From NCBI RefSeq assembly GCF_050485565.1, contig NZ_JBJHBQ010000008.1, positions 62,001 to 126,000 on the forward strand: a stretch of 64,000 nt of DNA, written 5' to 3'. This document shows positions 8,971-17,119 of this stretch, one piece after another. The notes under the pieces are model-generated. The model was given only the letters and a program-made list of their open reading frames with translations. It did no database searches and was not told the origin of the DNA. Source of the stretch: Glycocaulis sp050485565 (GTDB taxonomy: Bacteria; Pseudomonadota; Alphaproteobacteria; Caulobacterales; Maricaulaceae). The number at the start of each line of letters is the position of its first letter. Within the stretch, counting starts at the first letter, position 1. A program made the translations under genes and the position numbers.

Positions 8971-9453
8971 ATGCTCAGACAACTCAGCGAAGCGCCCGGC
9001 ACACCGCTCCTTCTGGGCTTTGCCGGTCTTGTCCCCTTCTTTGCCGGCGCGTTCGGCATTGCGCTGGGCGGGCAGGCCGGGCTGCAGGCCGCGAACTTCC
9101 TGCCGATCTATGCCGCGGTCGTGCTGTCCTTCCTGGCGGGCGGACGCTGGACCACCGAGATCGTGCTGCGCGCCGATGCGCCGCGCACAGGTGTGTTGAT
9201 GCTGGCTGTGCTGCTCTCGCTGTCGGGCTGGTTTGCGGTGCTTTTGCAGGTCTGGAACCGGCCTGATCTGCCCTTTGATACCGAGCTGGCCGGATGGGGC
9301 ATTCTGATTGCCGGTTTCGTCATCCAGTATCTGTGGGACCGGGGGGCGGTGCGCGGCGGCACGCTGCCGCGCTGGTATCTGCCCTTGCGGCTGGTGCTGA
9401 CACTGGGCGCCGTCATCGGCCTTGGCGCGGCACTGGCAATACGGGCGATGTAG
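8971..9453 (+). CDS. DUF3429 integral membrane protein
   Basis: 160 aa with five hydrophobic segments (for example LLLGFAGLVPFFAGAFGIAL, near residue 13, and LVLTLGAVIGLGAALAI at the C-terminus). The length and the N-terminal pattern fit DUF3429. Last gene of the podJ-tauE-TIGR02186 run, 11 bp behind its neighbour. Function unknown. Confidence 0.8.
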   Translation: MLRQLSEAPGTPLLLGFAGLVPFFAGAFGIALGGQAGLQAANFLPIYAAVVLSFLAGGRWTTEIVLRADAPRTGVLMLAVLLSLSGWFAVLLQVWNRPDLPFDTELAGWGILIAGFVIQYLWDRGAVRGGTLPRWYLPLRLVLTLGAVIGLGAALAIRAM

Positions 9454-9470
9454 GGGCCTGCCGAGTGTCA

Positions 9471-9688
9471 TCACCCGCTTTATGCGGGTGACCCATGCCT
9501 CTTTAGTTTCCGCAACGCAGTCGCGCTTTTCAGGCCGCTAAGCGGCCAAAAAGCCCTCGTCCTTCGAGACGGCTTCTGACGAAGCCCCTCAGGATGAGGG
9601 CTTTAGGTCATGCTTTTCCCCTCATGCTGAGGGCGAGCGAAGCGAGTGTCTCGAAGCACGAGGGAAAAGCCACCTCTCAGGCATGGGT
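9471..9688. repeat. Nested palindromic intergenic repeat
   Basis: The 272-bp gap between DUF3429 and pdeM (convergent ends) is filled by stacked palindromes: TCACCCGC-tttat-GCGGGTGA (9471-9491), GGCCGCT-a-AGCGGCC (9533-9547), an outer arm pair ACCCATGCCT (9491-9500) / AGGCATGGGT (9679-9688), and an inner pair 9554-9570 / 9648-9664 (16 of 17 complementary, CTCGTCCTTCGAGAC type). No ORF or transposase is present. Resembles dispersed alphaproteobacterial intergenic repeats; the first hairpin could also act as a bidirectional terminator. Confidence 0.65.
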
Positions 9689-9725
9689 GGCCCGGACAAA
9701 CCAGGCCATGACAGGGCTTTACCCC

Positions 9726-10427
9726 TCAGTCCCCCAGCACGCTTTTACCCGGCACGCGGTAGACCCGTTCCCGGCCGAGCATCCAGACATCGGGCGTGCG
9801 CTCAAAGTGCGCGGCAAAGGCGTCATCACGCACATTCAGACCGCCCGTATAGGCGCCAAAGGCTGGCAGGATGAGGCGCGTGCCATCACTGGCAAAGGCG
9901 CGCCGGCGCACCGAGCGGCCATTCCGGCGTACCTTGGCGCAGGGGTGGAGGTGGCCTGCCAATTCGCCCGGTGACGCACCTTCACGCGGCTCATGGCGCA
10001 GGGTGAGGCCGTCCAGCTCTATCTCCCCCGCCAGCTCTCCGCCATAGCGCGGCGAAGGCGCGGGATCGTGATTGCCGGCAATCCACACCCAGCGCTCCAC
10101 GCAAGCGACGAGATCTTTCAGGAAGGCCTCGTCCTCGCCATGCATGCGAGTTTCGGCCGTCCCGTCGTGAAAACTGTCACCCAGCGCGATGACCGTGCGC
10201 GGCTGCAGGCGCACCATCGCGTCGGCGAGGCGGGCCAGCGTCGCGCGCGTATCGTAAGGCGGCAGCATCACGCCCTTGGCGGCGAAGGATGAACCCTTCT
10301 CAAAGTGCAAATCAGCGACGATGAGCGCCGCCGCGCTCTCCACGAACGCCACGCCCGACACATCGGCCAGCACCGGCACGCCGTTGACGTTTATATGCTG
10401 AACGATGGGAGGCGCGGCCTGTAGCAT
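9726..10427 (-). CDS. pdeM: PdeM, ligase-associated metallophosphoesterase
   Basis: 233-aa calcineurin-like phosphoesterase with the metal ligands in order: DLHFEKGSS (about 36-44), GDSFHDG (about 80-86), GNHD (about 118-121) and GHLHP (about 158-162). This is the ligase-associated DNA damage response endonuclease PdeM, which normally sits beside an Lhr-type DEXH helicase, as it does here with one gene intervening. ATG 10427 is chosen over an upstream in-frame start (10544) because the extra residues are unlike the family and overlap the acetyltransferase. Confidence 0.88.
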   Translation of the reverse strand: MLQAAPPIVQHINVNGVPVLADVSGVAFVESAAALIVADLHFEKGSSFAAKGVMLPPYDTRATLARLADAMVRLQPRTVIALGDSFHDGTAETRMHGEDEAFLKDLVACVERWVWIAGNHDPAPSPRYGGELAGEIELDGLTLRHEPREGASPGELAGHLHPCAKVRRNGRSVRRRAFASDGTRLILPAFGAYTGGLNVRDDAFAAHFERTPDVWMLGRERVYRVPGKSVLGD

Positions 10428-10459
10428 GGCTCCAGACAAGCGCGTTCCCTGTCCGTTCG

Positions 10460-11098
10460 TCAATCGGCCTCTTGCAGGGCCTGCACATCGCCTGCCCTTA
10501 GCGCATTGATATGGCGCGATATCTTTTCCACCGGCCAGTCCCACCAGCTGATCCGCAACAGCGCCGCTATGGTGGCGCCGTCAAAACGCTTCTTGCGCAG
10601 CTCCGCCGGGTTGCCTGCCACGATGGCGTAGTCGGGTACATCGCGGGTGACGACGCTGTGCGCGGCGATGATGGCACCATTGCCGATGCGCACGCCCGGC
10701 ATGATGACGGCTCCGCGCCCTATCCAGACATCGTGGCCGACAATCGTGTCGCCCTTGTAACCGCTGTCGAGCGAGCTTTCCTCAAAGCCCTTCTCCCAGC
10801 CGCCACCGAATATCTGGAACGGATAGGTGGAGATGCCGTCCAGCGCATGGTTCGCGCCATTCATGATGAAGGTTACACCGGTGGCAATCGCGCAGAAGCG
10901 CCCAATGATCAGCCGGTCGCCGGTGAAGTCGTAATGATAGAGAACGTTGCGGTTCTCGAACTCTTCGGGCGCATCGGGATCGTCGTAATAGGTGTATTCG
11001 CCGACCTCGATATTGGGCCGGGTGATGACGGGTTTGAGAAAGCAGACGCGGTCAAAGCCCGCCATCGGGTGCGGGTTCATGGGGTCAGGACCATGCAT
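10460..11098 (-). CDS. CatB-related O-acetyltransferase (LbH-XAT type)
   Basis: 212-aa left-handed beta-helix acyltransferase using acetyl-CoA. Hexapeptide-repeat region includes GHDVWIGRGAVIMPGVRIG (about 111-129) and NGAIIAAHSVVTRDVPDYAI, with the catalytic-type His in MNGANHALDG (about 75-84). Same superfamily as chloramphenicol (CatB) and streptogramin (Vat) acetyltransferases, but many chromosomal members have no known resistance role. ATG 11098 has AAAGGTGA 7 nt upstream; a GTG at 11116 is the alternative. Inserted between lhr and pdeM. Confidence 0.85.
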   Translation of the reverse strand: MHGPDPMNPHPMAGFDRVCFLKPVITRPNIEVGEYTYYDDPDAPEEFENRNVLYHYDFTGDRLIIGRFCAIATGVTFIMNGANHALDGISTYPFQIFGGGWEKGFEESSLDSGYKGDTIVGHDVWIGRGAVIMPGVRIGNGAIIAAHSVVTRDVPDYAIVAGNPAELRKKRFDGATIAALLRISWWDWPVEKISRHINALRAGDVQALQEAD

Positions 11099-11237
11099 GG
11101 GGTAGTCACCTTTCACGCCCGCACGCCAGATGGCGGGGCGTTCTCATATTGCCGTTGAGGGCGAAGAGGGCGCGGGGCGCGCCTTGAAAGATGCTAGTTC
11201 ATAATGTGCGGCATTTGCTGCAAACACGCGTCCAGCG

Positions 11238-13730
11238 TCAAGCTCTTATCGCCTCCTCGATCAGATCTTCGGACGCGGCTTCGAGGATGGCCTCATGGGC
11301 CTCGCCATAGACCGGCTCGCGCCCAATCTCCAGCATGACCGGAACGGCCAGCGGCGAGATGCGCTCCAGCGCGACGGCATCGATCCGGCCTTCAATGGCA
11401 GCGAGGCGGTCCGACAGGCGGCGAATGTCCAGAAGGCCGGTGGCCGCATCCGCCCAGGCCGCCTGCAGCAGGATATGGTCCGGCTCATGCTCGCGCAGCA
11501 CGTTGTAGATGAGGTCTGAGGAGAAGCTGACCTGCCGGCCGGTCTTCTCCAGCCCCGGATGACGGCGCTCGATCAGGCCGGAGATCAGCGCGCAATGGCG
11601 GAAAGTGCGCTGCATCAGCACGCTTTCATTGAGCCAGGCATCGAGATCATCGCCCATCAGGTCGGGCGAGAACAGCGCGGCAAAATCGACCTGCCCCATA
11701 TCCTCCAGCGCCCAGACCGACAGCGCATACTCGTTGGCGACATAGCCCAGCGGTTTCAGCCCCAGCCGCTCCAGCCGCCGGGTCAGCAAGACGCCCAGCG
11801 TCGCATGCGCCAGCCGCCCCTCGAACGGATAGCAGACCAGATAATGCTTGCCCGCACGCGGGAAGGTTTCCACCAGCAGCCGGTCAGCCTGTGGCAGGCG
11901 CGAACGAAGCTGCTGCATCTCCAGCCATTCGCGCACCTGATCTGGCAGTTTTGACCATTGGTCCGGCTCGCTGACCAGCTTGCGCACCCGCGCGGCGAGA
12001 TAAGTGGAAAGCGGGAATTTCCCGCCCTGCCAGGAGGGCACTTTGGGGTCCTCGCCGCTCGCCCGGCTGACGAAAAGGTCGGTCTGGCTGGTGCCTTCAA
12101 AGCGCAGCACCTGCCCGGCGAAGAGAAAGGTGTCGCCGGGGCTGAGCTGGTCCGCGAACCACTCCTCCAGCTGGCCCAAACGAGGCCCGGCGGCGCGAAG
12201 GCTTTTTGCACCGCTGCGCGCGCTGACCACGCGCACATCCAGCATCGGGCTTTCCACAATGGTGCCGATATTGAGCCGGTGACGCTGCGCCACACTGCGA
12301 TTGCGCGCGCGCCAGAGGCCATCGCGCCCCTTCACGATGCGGCAGAAGCGGTCATACGTGCCGAGCGCGTAGCCGCCGGTCGCGACAAACTCCAGCACCC
12401 GGTCGAATGTCTCTCGCGGCAGGCCGGTATAGGGCGCAGCGCGGCAGATTTCGGCATAAAGCGCGTCTGCCTCGAACGGATCACCGCAGGCCCGGCCCAT
12501 CACGTGCTGGGCCAGCACATCGAGCGCGCCGCTTTTGAGCGGCTCACCGTCCAGCGCATGTTCGGCCACGGCGTCGCGCGCCGACAGGCATTCAAGATGC
12601 TCAAACCGGTTGGTGGGCACCAGCACGGCACGCGACACCTCATCAAGCCGGTGATTGGCCCGGCCCAGACGCTGGATCAGGCGCGAGGTGCCTTTGGGTG
12701 CGCCAAGCTGGATCACAAGATCCACATCGCCCCAGTCAATCCCCAGATCGAGGGTGGAGGTACACACCACCGCGCGCAATTTTCCCGCCGCCATCGCCCC
12801 TTCCACCTTGCGGCGCTGCTCGACGCTGAGCGAGCCGTGATGGAGCGCGATGGCGAGATTATCCTCATTGATGCGCCAGAGCTGCTGGAAGGCGAACTCG
12901 GCCTGAGAGCGCGTGTTCACAAAGACCAGCGCCGTGCGCGCGGTCTTGAGCAGCTCATACACGCCCTCCATCGCATGATGGCCCATATGCCCGGCCCAGG
13001 GGATGCGCGCATCGGGGGTGAGGATGGAGACCTCTGCCTCCGCTCCTGCAGCGCCGCGCACGATGCGGGTGGCGAGCTCCGGGCTTGCCGGATCACGCGA
13101 CAGCCAGCGTGCATGGCCCTCCACATCCTTCACGGTGGCGGAGAGGCCGATGCGGCGCGCAGCGGGCGCATAATGGCTGATCGCGGTGAGGCCCAGGGCC
13201 AGCAAATCGCCGCGCTTTTGCGGGGCGAGTGCATGGACTTCATCCACGATCACGGCCTTGAGGTCGGCAAAGAAGGCGGCGCCGTTTTCCTGCGCCACGA
13301 AGAGCGCCAGCTGTTCGGGCGTGGTCAGCAATATGTCGGGCGGGGCGGCGCGTTGGCGGGCGCGTTTGGATTGCGGCGTATCGCCGGTGCGCGTCGCGAT
13401 GCGAAGTTTGAGCCCCATCTCGTCTACCGGCACCATCAGATTGCGCGCGACATCTTGGGACAAGGCTTTGAGCGGCGAGATGTAGAGCGTGTGCAGGGCG
13501 TGGGGCCGCTCCTTGCCCGCGCCCTCTACCATCTCCGCCAGCTCGATCAGCGAGGGCAGGAAGCCGCCAAGCGTCTTGCCGCCACCTGTTGGTGCGGTCA
13601 GCAGCACGTCCTCGCCTGCCCTTGCCGCCTCCAGCATGGCCAGCTGATGCGCGCGCGGCTGCCAGCCCCGGCTGTCAAACCAGCGGGCAAAAAGCGGCGG
13701 CAGTAAAGGTAGGCCGGTGGCGGTATCCAT
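11238..13730 (-). CDS. lhr: Ligase-associated DNA damage response DEXH helicase (Lhr-type)
   Basis: 830-aa superfamily 2 helicase. Walker A LTAPTGGGKT (about 42-51), DEVH motif II in VIVDEVHALAPQKRG (about 160-174), SAT-type motif III (LSATVKD), and helicase-C motif VI QRLGRANHR are visible, followed by the long C-terminal Lhr-core region. Works with PdeM and a DNA ligase in a repair module in many proteobacteria; no ligase gene lies in this window. ATG 13730 is chosen; the upstream extension to 13946 overlaps the divergent promoter and is not family-like. Confidence 0.9.
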   Translation of the reverse strand: MDTATGLPLLPPLFARWFDSRGWQPRAHQLAMLEAARAGEDVLLTAPTGGGKTLGGFLPSLIELAEMVEGAGKERPHALHTLYISPLKALSQDVARNLMVPVDEMGLKLRIATRTGDTPQSKRARQRAAPPDILLTTPEQLALFVAQENGAAFFADLKAVIVDEVHALAPQKRGDLLALGLTAISHYAPAARRIGLSATVKDVEGHARWLSRDPASPELATRIVRGAAGAEAEVSILTPDARIPWAGHMGHHAMEGVYELLKTARTALVFVNTRSQAEFAFQQLWRINEDNLAIALHHGSLSVEQRRKVEGAMAAGKLRAVVCTSTLDLGIDWGDVDLVIQLGAPKGTSRLIQRLGRANHRLDEVSRAVLVPTNRFEHLECLSARDAVAEHALDGEPLKSGALDVLAQHVMGRACGDPFEADALYAEICRAAPYTGLPRETFDRVLEFVATGGYALGTYDRFCRIVKGRDGLWRARNRSVAQRHRLNIGTIVESPMLDVRVVSARSGAKSLRAAGPRLGQLEEWFADQLSPGDTFLFAGQVLRFEGTSQTDLFVSRASGEDPKVPSWQGGKFPLSTYLAARVRKLVSEPDQWSKLPDQVREWLEMQQLRSRLPQADRLLVETFPRAGKHYLVCYPFEGRLAHATLGVLLTRRLERLGLKPLGYVANEYALSVWALEDMGQVDFAALFSPDLMGDDLDAWLNESVLMQRTFRHCALISGLIERRHPGLEKTGRQVSFSSDLIYNVLREHEPDHILLQAAWADAATGLLDIRRLSDRLAAIEGRIDAVALERISPLAVPVMLEIGREPVYGEAHEAILEAASEDLIEEAIRA

Positions 13731-13828
13731 CAGCTCCACACATAGGGCCAAATGCCCCCAGCGGTCGACAATTTCGCCCTGCCCGCCTAGGTTTCGGCCC
13801 AAACATTCATCATGCAGGAGCGCATCAC

Positions 13829-16027
13829 ATGAAGCGTGCAACTCTTCTTTCGCTGGCCAGCATTCTGGTTCTGGCCGCGTGCGGCGATCAGGTTGCCACA
13901 GGAGACGGTGACGCCCGCGAGGTGGTCGTTGGCGCGGCGCATACACAGGACCGCCTCAATTATCCGACCACCCGCACCATGGAGCAGATCGATATCTACC
14001 AGTCGGCGGCCCATGGCGAGGTGGAAGTGGCCGACCCCTATCGCTGGCTGGAAGAGGATGTGCGCGTAAGCCCGGAGGTTGCCGCCTGGGTCACGGCGCA
14101 GAACGCGGTGACCAACCGCTATCTGGAAAACCTGCCCGGACGCCCGGTGATTGCCGCGCGCCTGCGCGAGCTGTGGAATTATGAGCGCATCTCGGTCCCG
14201 GCTGCACGCGAAGGGCGCTATTTCTACGCCTATAATGACGGGCTGCAGGATCAGTCGGTCTACATGGTGCGTGACGGGCTGGACGGAGAGGCGCGCGTCC
14301 TCATCAACCCGAACGAGCTTTCAGACGACGGCACGGTGGCGCTGGCCGGCACCTGGCCGAGCCCGGATGGCCGCCACGTCGCCTACATGCTGCAGGATGG
14401 CGGATCAGACTGGCGCATCGCGCAGGTGATCGATGTGGAAACCGGCGAGGCACTCGAAGACCGGATTGAGTGGATCAAGTTTTCAAACCTGTCCTGGGCC
14501 AAGGATGGTTCGGGCTTCTTCTACTCACGCTATCCCCAGCCGGAAGCCGGTGAGGAGTTCACCTCGCTGAACATGGATCAGGCGATCTATTTCCACGCGC
14601 TGGGCACCGGCCAGAGCGAAGACCGCCAGATCATGGCCGACCCGGAAAACCCGGAAGTCAGCTGGCGCGCCGGCGTCAGCGATGATGGCGATTATCTGTT
14701 CATCTATTCCTCTGCCGGAACGGACGGCAATGCCATCCACATCCTCGACCTGACGCGTGATGACGCCGAGCCGGTGGCGATCTTTGAAGGGTTTGACAAT
14801 AACCACTCGCCCGTCGGCAATGATGGCGAGACCTTCTTCTTCATGACCGATCTTGATGCGCCCAACCAGCGCATCGTGGCGGTTGATCTCTCCGATCCCT
14901 CCACCCTCACCGATATCATCCCGGCAGGCGATTTCCCGATCTCTGCGGCCAGCCATGTTGGCGGGCATCTGATCGTGCGCACGTTTGAGGATGTGCGCTC
15001 TGTCGTGCGCGTCCACACGCTGGAAGGCGAGGAAGTCCGCGAGGTGGAACTGCCCGGTCTTGGCGTCGCCAGCGGCTTTGATGGCCGCCCGGACAGCCCG
15101 GAGACCTTCTACAGCTTCACCAGCTTCAACCGGCCCGGCACGGTCTACCGCTATGATGTGGAGACGGGCGAGAGCACGCTCTTCCACGAAGCGCCCCTCA
15201 CCTTTGATCCCGATGACTATGAAGTCAGCCAGGTATTCTATGAGAGCACGGGCGGGGTACAGGTGCCGATGTATATCGTCCACCACCGCGATGTGACGCC
15301 CAACGGCCAGCAACCCACGCTTCTGTTCGGTTATGGCGGCTTCAACATCCCGATGACGCCCGCCTTTGATGTGCGCCGTCTGCAATGGATGGAGATGGGC
15401 GGCGTGTTTGCGCTGGCCAATATCCGGGGCGGTTCGGAATATGGCCGCGACTGGCATGATGGCGGCCGCCTCGCCAACAAGCAGAATGTCTATGACGACT
15501 TCATCAATGCCGCCGAGCACCTGATCGAGCTGGGCTGGACCAGCCCGGCCAATATCGCCATCGAGGGCCGGTCCAATGGCGGGCTGCTGGTCGGCGCGGT
15601 CGCCAATCAGCGCCCCGATCTGTTTGCCGCCGCCCTGCCGGGCGTGGGCGTGATGGACATGCTGCGCTTCAACCAGTTCACCGCAGGGCGCTTCTGGGTG
15701 TCGGACTATGGCAGCCCGCAGGACCCGGAAATGTTCGACGTGCTCTACGCCTACTCGCCGCTGCACAACATTCCCGAAGGCGAGGGCTATCCGGCAACGC
15801 TGGTGACGACGGCCGATACCGATGACCGCGTGGTACCCAGCCACTCGTTCAAGTATATCGCCGCGCTGCAGGCCACCGATACCGGCAATGCGCCGACCCT
15901 CATCCGCATCGAGACGCGGGCCGGCCATGGCGCAGGCACGCCGGTCTCCATGCTGATCGAGGAGACGGCGGACAAGTGGGCCTTCATCGGCTTCCACACC
16001 GGGCTGGAGGTCCCCCAGGCGCAATAG
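13829..16027 (+). CDS. Prolyl oligopeptidase family lipoprotein (S9A)
   Basis: 732-aa serine peptidase. Lipoprotein signal with lipobox LAAC (Cys at residue 18), then the S9A N-terminal beta-propeller (about 60-440) starting with the family signature VADPYRWLE, and a C-terminal alpha/beta hydrolase domain. Catalytic triad visible as Ser in GRSNGGLL, Asp in TADTDDRV and His in RAGHGAG. Cleaves short proline-containing peptides, here at the cell envelope. Divergent from lhr with a 98-bp gap; a strong terminator follows at 16055. Confidence 0.93.
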   Translation: MKRATLLSLASILVLAACGDQVATGDGDAREVVVGAAHTQDRLNYPTTRTMEQIDIYQSAAHGEVEVADPYRWLEEDVRVSPEVAAWVTAQNAVTNRYLENLPGRPVIAARLRELWNYERISVPAAREGRYFYAYNDGLQDQSVYMVRDGLDGEARVLINPNELSDDGTVALAGTWPSPDGRHVAYMLQDGGSDWRIAQVIDVETGEALEDRIEWIKFSNLSWAKDGSGFFYSRYPQPEAGEEFTSLNMDQAIYFHALGTGQSEDRQIMADPENPEVSWRAGVSDDGDYLFIYSSAGTDGNAIHILDLTRDDAEPVAIFEGFDNNHSPVGNDGETFFFMTDLDAPNQRIVAVDLSDPSTLTDIIPAGDFPISAASHVGGHLIVRTFEDVRSVVRVHTLEGEEVREVELPGLGVASGFDGRPDSPETFYSFTSFNRPGTVYRYDVETGESTLFHEAPLTFDPDDYEVSQVFYESTGGVQVPMYIVHHRDVTPNGQQPTLLFGYGGFNIPMTPAFDVRRLQWMEMGGVFALANIRGGSEYGRDWHDGGRLANKQNVYDDFINAAEHLIELGWTSPANIAIEGRSNGGLLVGAVANQRPDLFAAALPGVGVMDMLRFNQFTAGRFWVSDYGSPQDPEMFDVLYAYSPLHNIPEGEGYPATLVTTADTDDRVVPSHSFKYIAALQATDTGNAPTLIRIETRAGHGAGTPVSMLIEETADKWAFIGFHTGLEVPQAQ

Positions 16028-16054
16028 AGCGTCTTTGCACGCCTGACTAAAAGA

Positions 16055-16088
16055 ACCGGCAGGGCATCGCGCCTTGCCGGTTTTTTTC
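16055..16088 (+). terminator. Rho-independent terminator after prolyl oligopeptidase
   Basis: Stem ACCGGCAGGGC / GCCTTGCCGGT with loop atcgc followed by seven T residues, beginning 27 bp after the peptidase stop codon. The next gene (MNT) starts 20 bp beyond, so the MNT/HEPN locus probably has its own promoter or relies on read-through. Confidence 0.88.
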
Positions 16089-16092
16089 GTTG

Positions 16093-16254
16093 GTGAGACA
16101 ATGGTGCCATGAAACGCGATGAGCTTCTGGCCCGCCTGCGGGAGTTGAAACCATGGTTTGAGGACCACGGCATCATCCGCGTGCGCGTTTTCGGCTCCCA
16201 TGCCCGCGACGAGGCCGGCCCTGACAGCGATGTGGACCTGCTGGTGGAGTTTGC
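16093..16254 (+). repeat. Direct repeat, copy 1 (5' half of MNT antitoxin)
   Basis: 162 bp aligned without gaps to 16761-16922 (offset 668 bp) with 8 mismatches. Two mismatches lie before the ATG; the six inside the gene are all third-position and silent. Homology stops abruptly after codon 49 of the antitoxin. Confidence 0.9.
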
Positions 16255-16396
16255 TCAAACACCCAGCCTGCTAGGCATGATCGGCCTTGAGCGCTCGCTC
16301 GGCGAGCAGCTCGGATGCACCGTCGATCTCGCCACCGAGCGTGGCCTGAAGCCGCGCGCGCGCGCCCACGTCGCGGCAGAGGCCGTTGATGCCTGA
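16109..16396 (+). CDS. MntA-like nucleotidyltransferase antitoxin (copy 1)
   Basis: 95-aa minimal nucleotidyltransferase. The catalytic GSx10DxD motif is complete (GSHARDEAGPDSDVD, residues 30-44). In MntA/HepT systems this enzyme adds AMP to a tyrosine of the HEPN toxin and silences it. Its stop overlaps the HEPN start by 8 nt, implying translational coupling. A 3-codon ORF (16101-16112, ATG GTG CCA TGA) overlaps the antitoxin ATG. Residues 1-49 are identical to the second MNT gene at 16777, while the C-terminal half is unrelated at sequence level. Confidence 0.9.
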   Translation: MKRDELLARLRELKPWFEDHGIIRVRVFGSHARDEAGPDSDVDLLVEFAQTPSLLGMIGLERSLGEQLGCTVDLATERGLKPRARAHVAAEAVDA

Positions 16397-16736
16397 ACGG
16401 GGCGATCACGACTGGCTCGCCGACATTCTCGACGAGGCAGCGCTGGCCCGTCAGCTCACCCAATCCATGGACTATGAAGCGTTCGCTGCGGATCCGTTCG
16501 CCCAGCGCGCGCTGCTGCATATGCTGCAAACCATCGGAGAAGCCGCAGGCAAGCTCTCGCCAGAGACGCTTTCGGCCGTGCCGGACCTGCCCTGGCCGGA
16601 CATCCGGGGAATGCGGAACCGCATTGTCCACGGCTATTTCGGAATCGATATGGAGGCCGTCTGGCGGACCGCCAGCGAAGACCTTCCAGAACTGGAAACG
16701 GCTATCCGCTCAAGCGGGCTAGCCGGGAACCCCTGA
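16389..16736 (+). CDS. HepT-like HEPN toxin (DUF86)
   Basis: 115-aa all-alpha HEPN ribonuclease. The Rx4HxY motif is intact (RNRIVHGY, about residues 77-84), giving both the RNase residues Arg/His and the tyrosine that is the AMPylation target of MntA. ATG 16389 overlaps the end of the antitoxin; the TTG three bases upstream is less likely. Forms a canonical antitoxin-first MNT/HEPN pair with the gene at 16109. Cognate partner assignment is by overlap only. Confidence 0.88.
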   Translation: MPERGDHDWLADILDEAALARQLTQSMDYEAFAADPFAQRALLHMLQTIGEAAGKLSPETLSAVPDLPWPDIRGMRNRIVHGYFGIDMEAVWRTASEDLPELETAIRSSGLAGNP

Positions 16737-16760
16737 CTCTCTTGCCGCCACTGCCCGTCA

Positions 16761-16922
16761 GTGGGACAATGGCGCCATGAAACGCGATGAGCTTCTGGCC
16801 CGCCTGCGGGAGTTGAAACCATGGTTTGAGGACCATGGCATTATCCGCGTGCGCGTTTTCGGCTCCCACGCCCGCGACGAGGCCGGCCCGGACAGCGATG
16901 TCGATCTGCTGGTGGAGTTTGC
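16761..16922 (+). repeat. Direct repeat, copy 2 (5' half of second MNT)
   Basis: Partner of 16093-16254. Starts 16 bp before the second MNT ATG and ends after codon 49. 154 of 162 positions match. Confidence 0.9.
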
Positions 16923-17070
16923 GGAAGACGGTGCGCCGGACCTCTTCAGTTTCTCCGGCATTCGCCTTGAGCTGGAGAAGCGGCTGGGCCGCCCGGTCGA
17001 CCTGATGACACCGCGCGCCCTGTCACCGCGTATCGCACACCGCATTCAGGACAGCCTGGTCGATGCCTGA
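16777..17070 (+). CDS. MntA-like nucleotidyltransferase (copy 2), orphaned antitoxin
   Basis: 97 aa with the same intact GSx10DxD motif and 49 identical N-terminal residues as the gene at 16109, but a different C-terminal half (EDGAPDLFSFSGIRLELEKR onward). The C-terminal part resembles MNT proteins with a longer central helix, and may confer specificity for another HEPN partner. No full HEPN gene follows: only an 18-codon remnant overlaps its stop. It could act as a spare or decoy antitoxin for the HEPN at 16389, or be a relic. Confidence 0.87.
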   Translation: MKRDELLARLRELKPWFEDHGIIRVRVFGSHARDEAGPDSDVDLLVEFAEDGAPDLFSFSGIRLELEKRLGRPVDLMTPRALSPRIAHRIQDSLVDA

Positions 17071-17119
17071 GCAAGGCAAGGCGCGGGACTGGAAGGTCCT
17101 GGTTGCGGTCTCGCCCTAA
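17063..17119 (+). pseudogene. Truncated HEPN toxin remnant
   Basis: 18-codon ORF beginning MPEQGKARDW, whose ATG overlaps the stop of the second MNT by 8 nt exactly as in the intact pair (MPERGDHDW at 16389). Similarity ends after about ten codons and the frame stops inside the 3' end of the convergent GST gene. Interpreted as the 5' stub of a second hepT lost by deletion. The stub is short, so the assignment rests on position and start-overlap geometry. Confidence 0.6.

Noticed and set aside
11958..13706. 582-aa plus-strand ORF over lhr
   Set aside because: Shadow of the helicase reading frame; helicase motifs are on the other strand.
14525..16258. 577-aa minus-strand ORF over the prolyl oligopeptidase
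   Set aside because: Opposite strand to a gene with intact catalytic triad; no recognisable domain.
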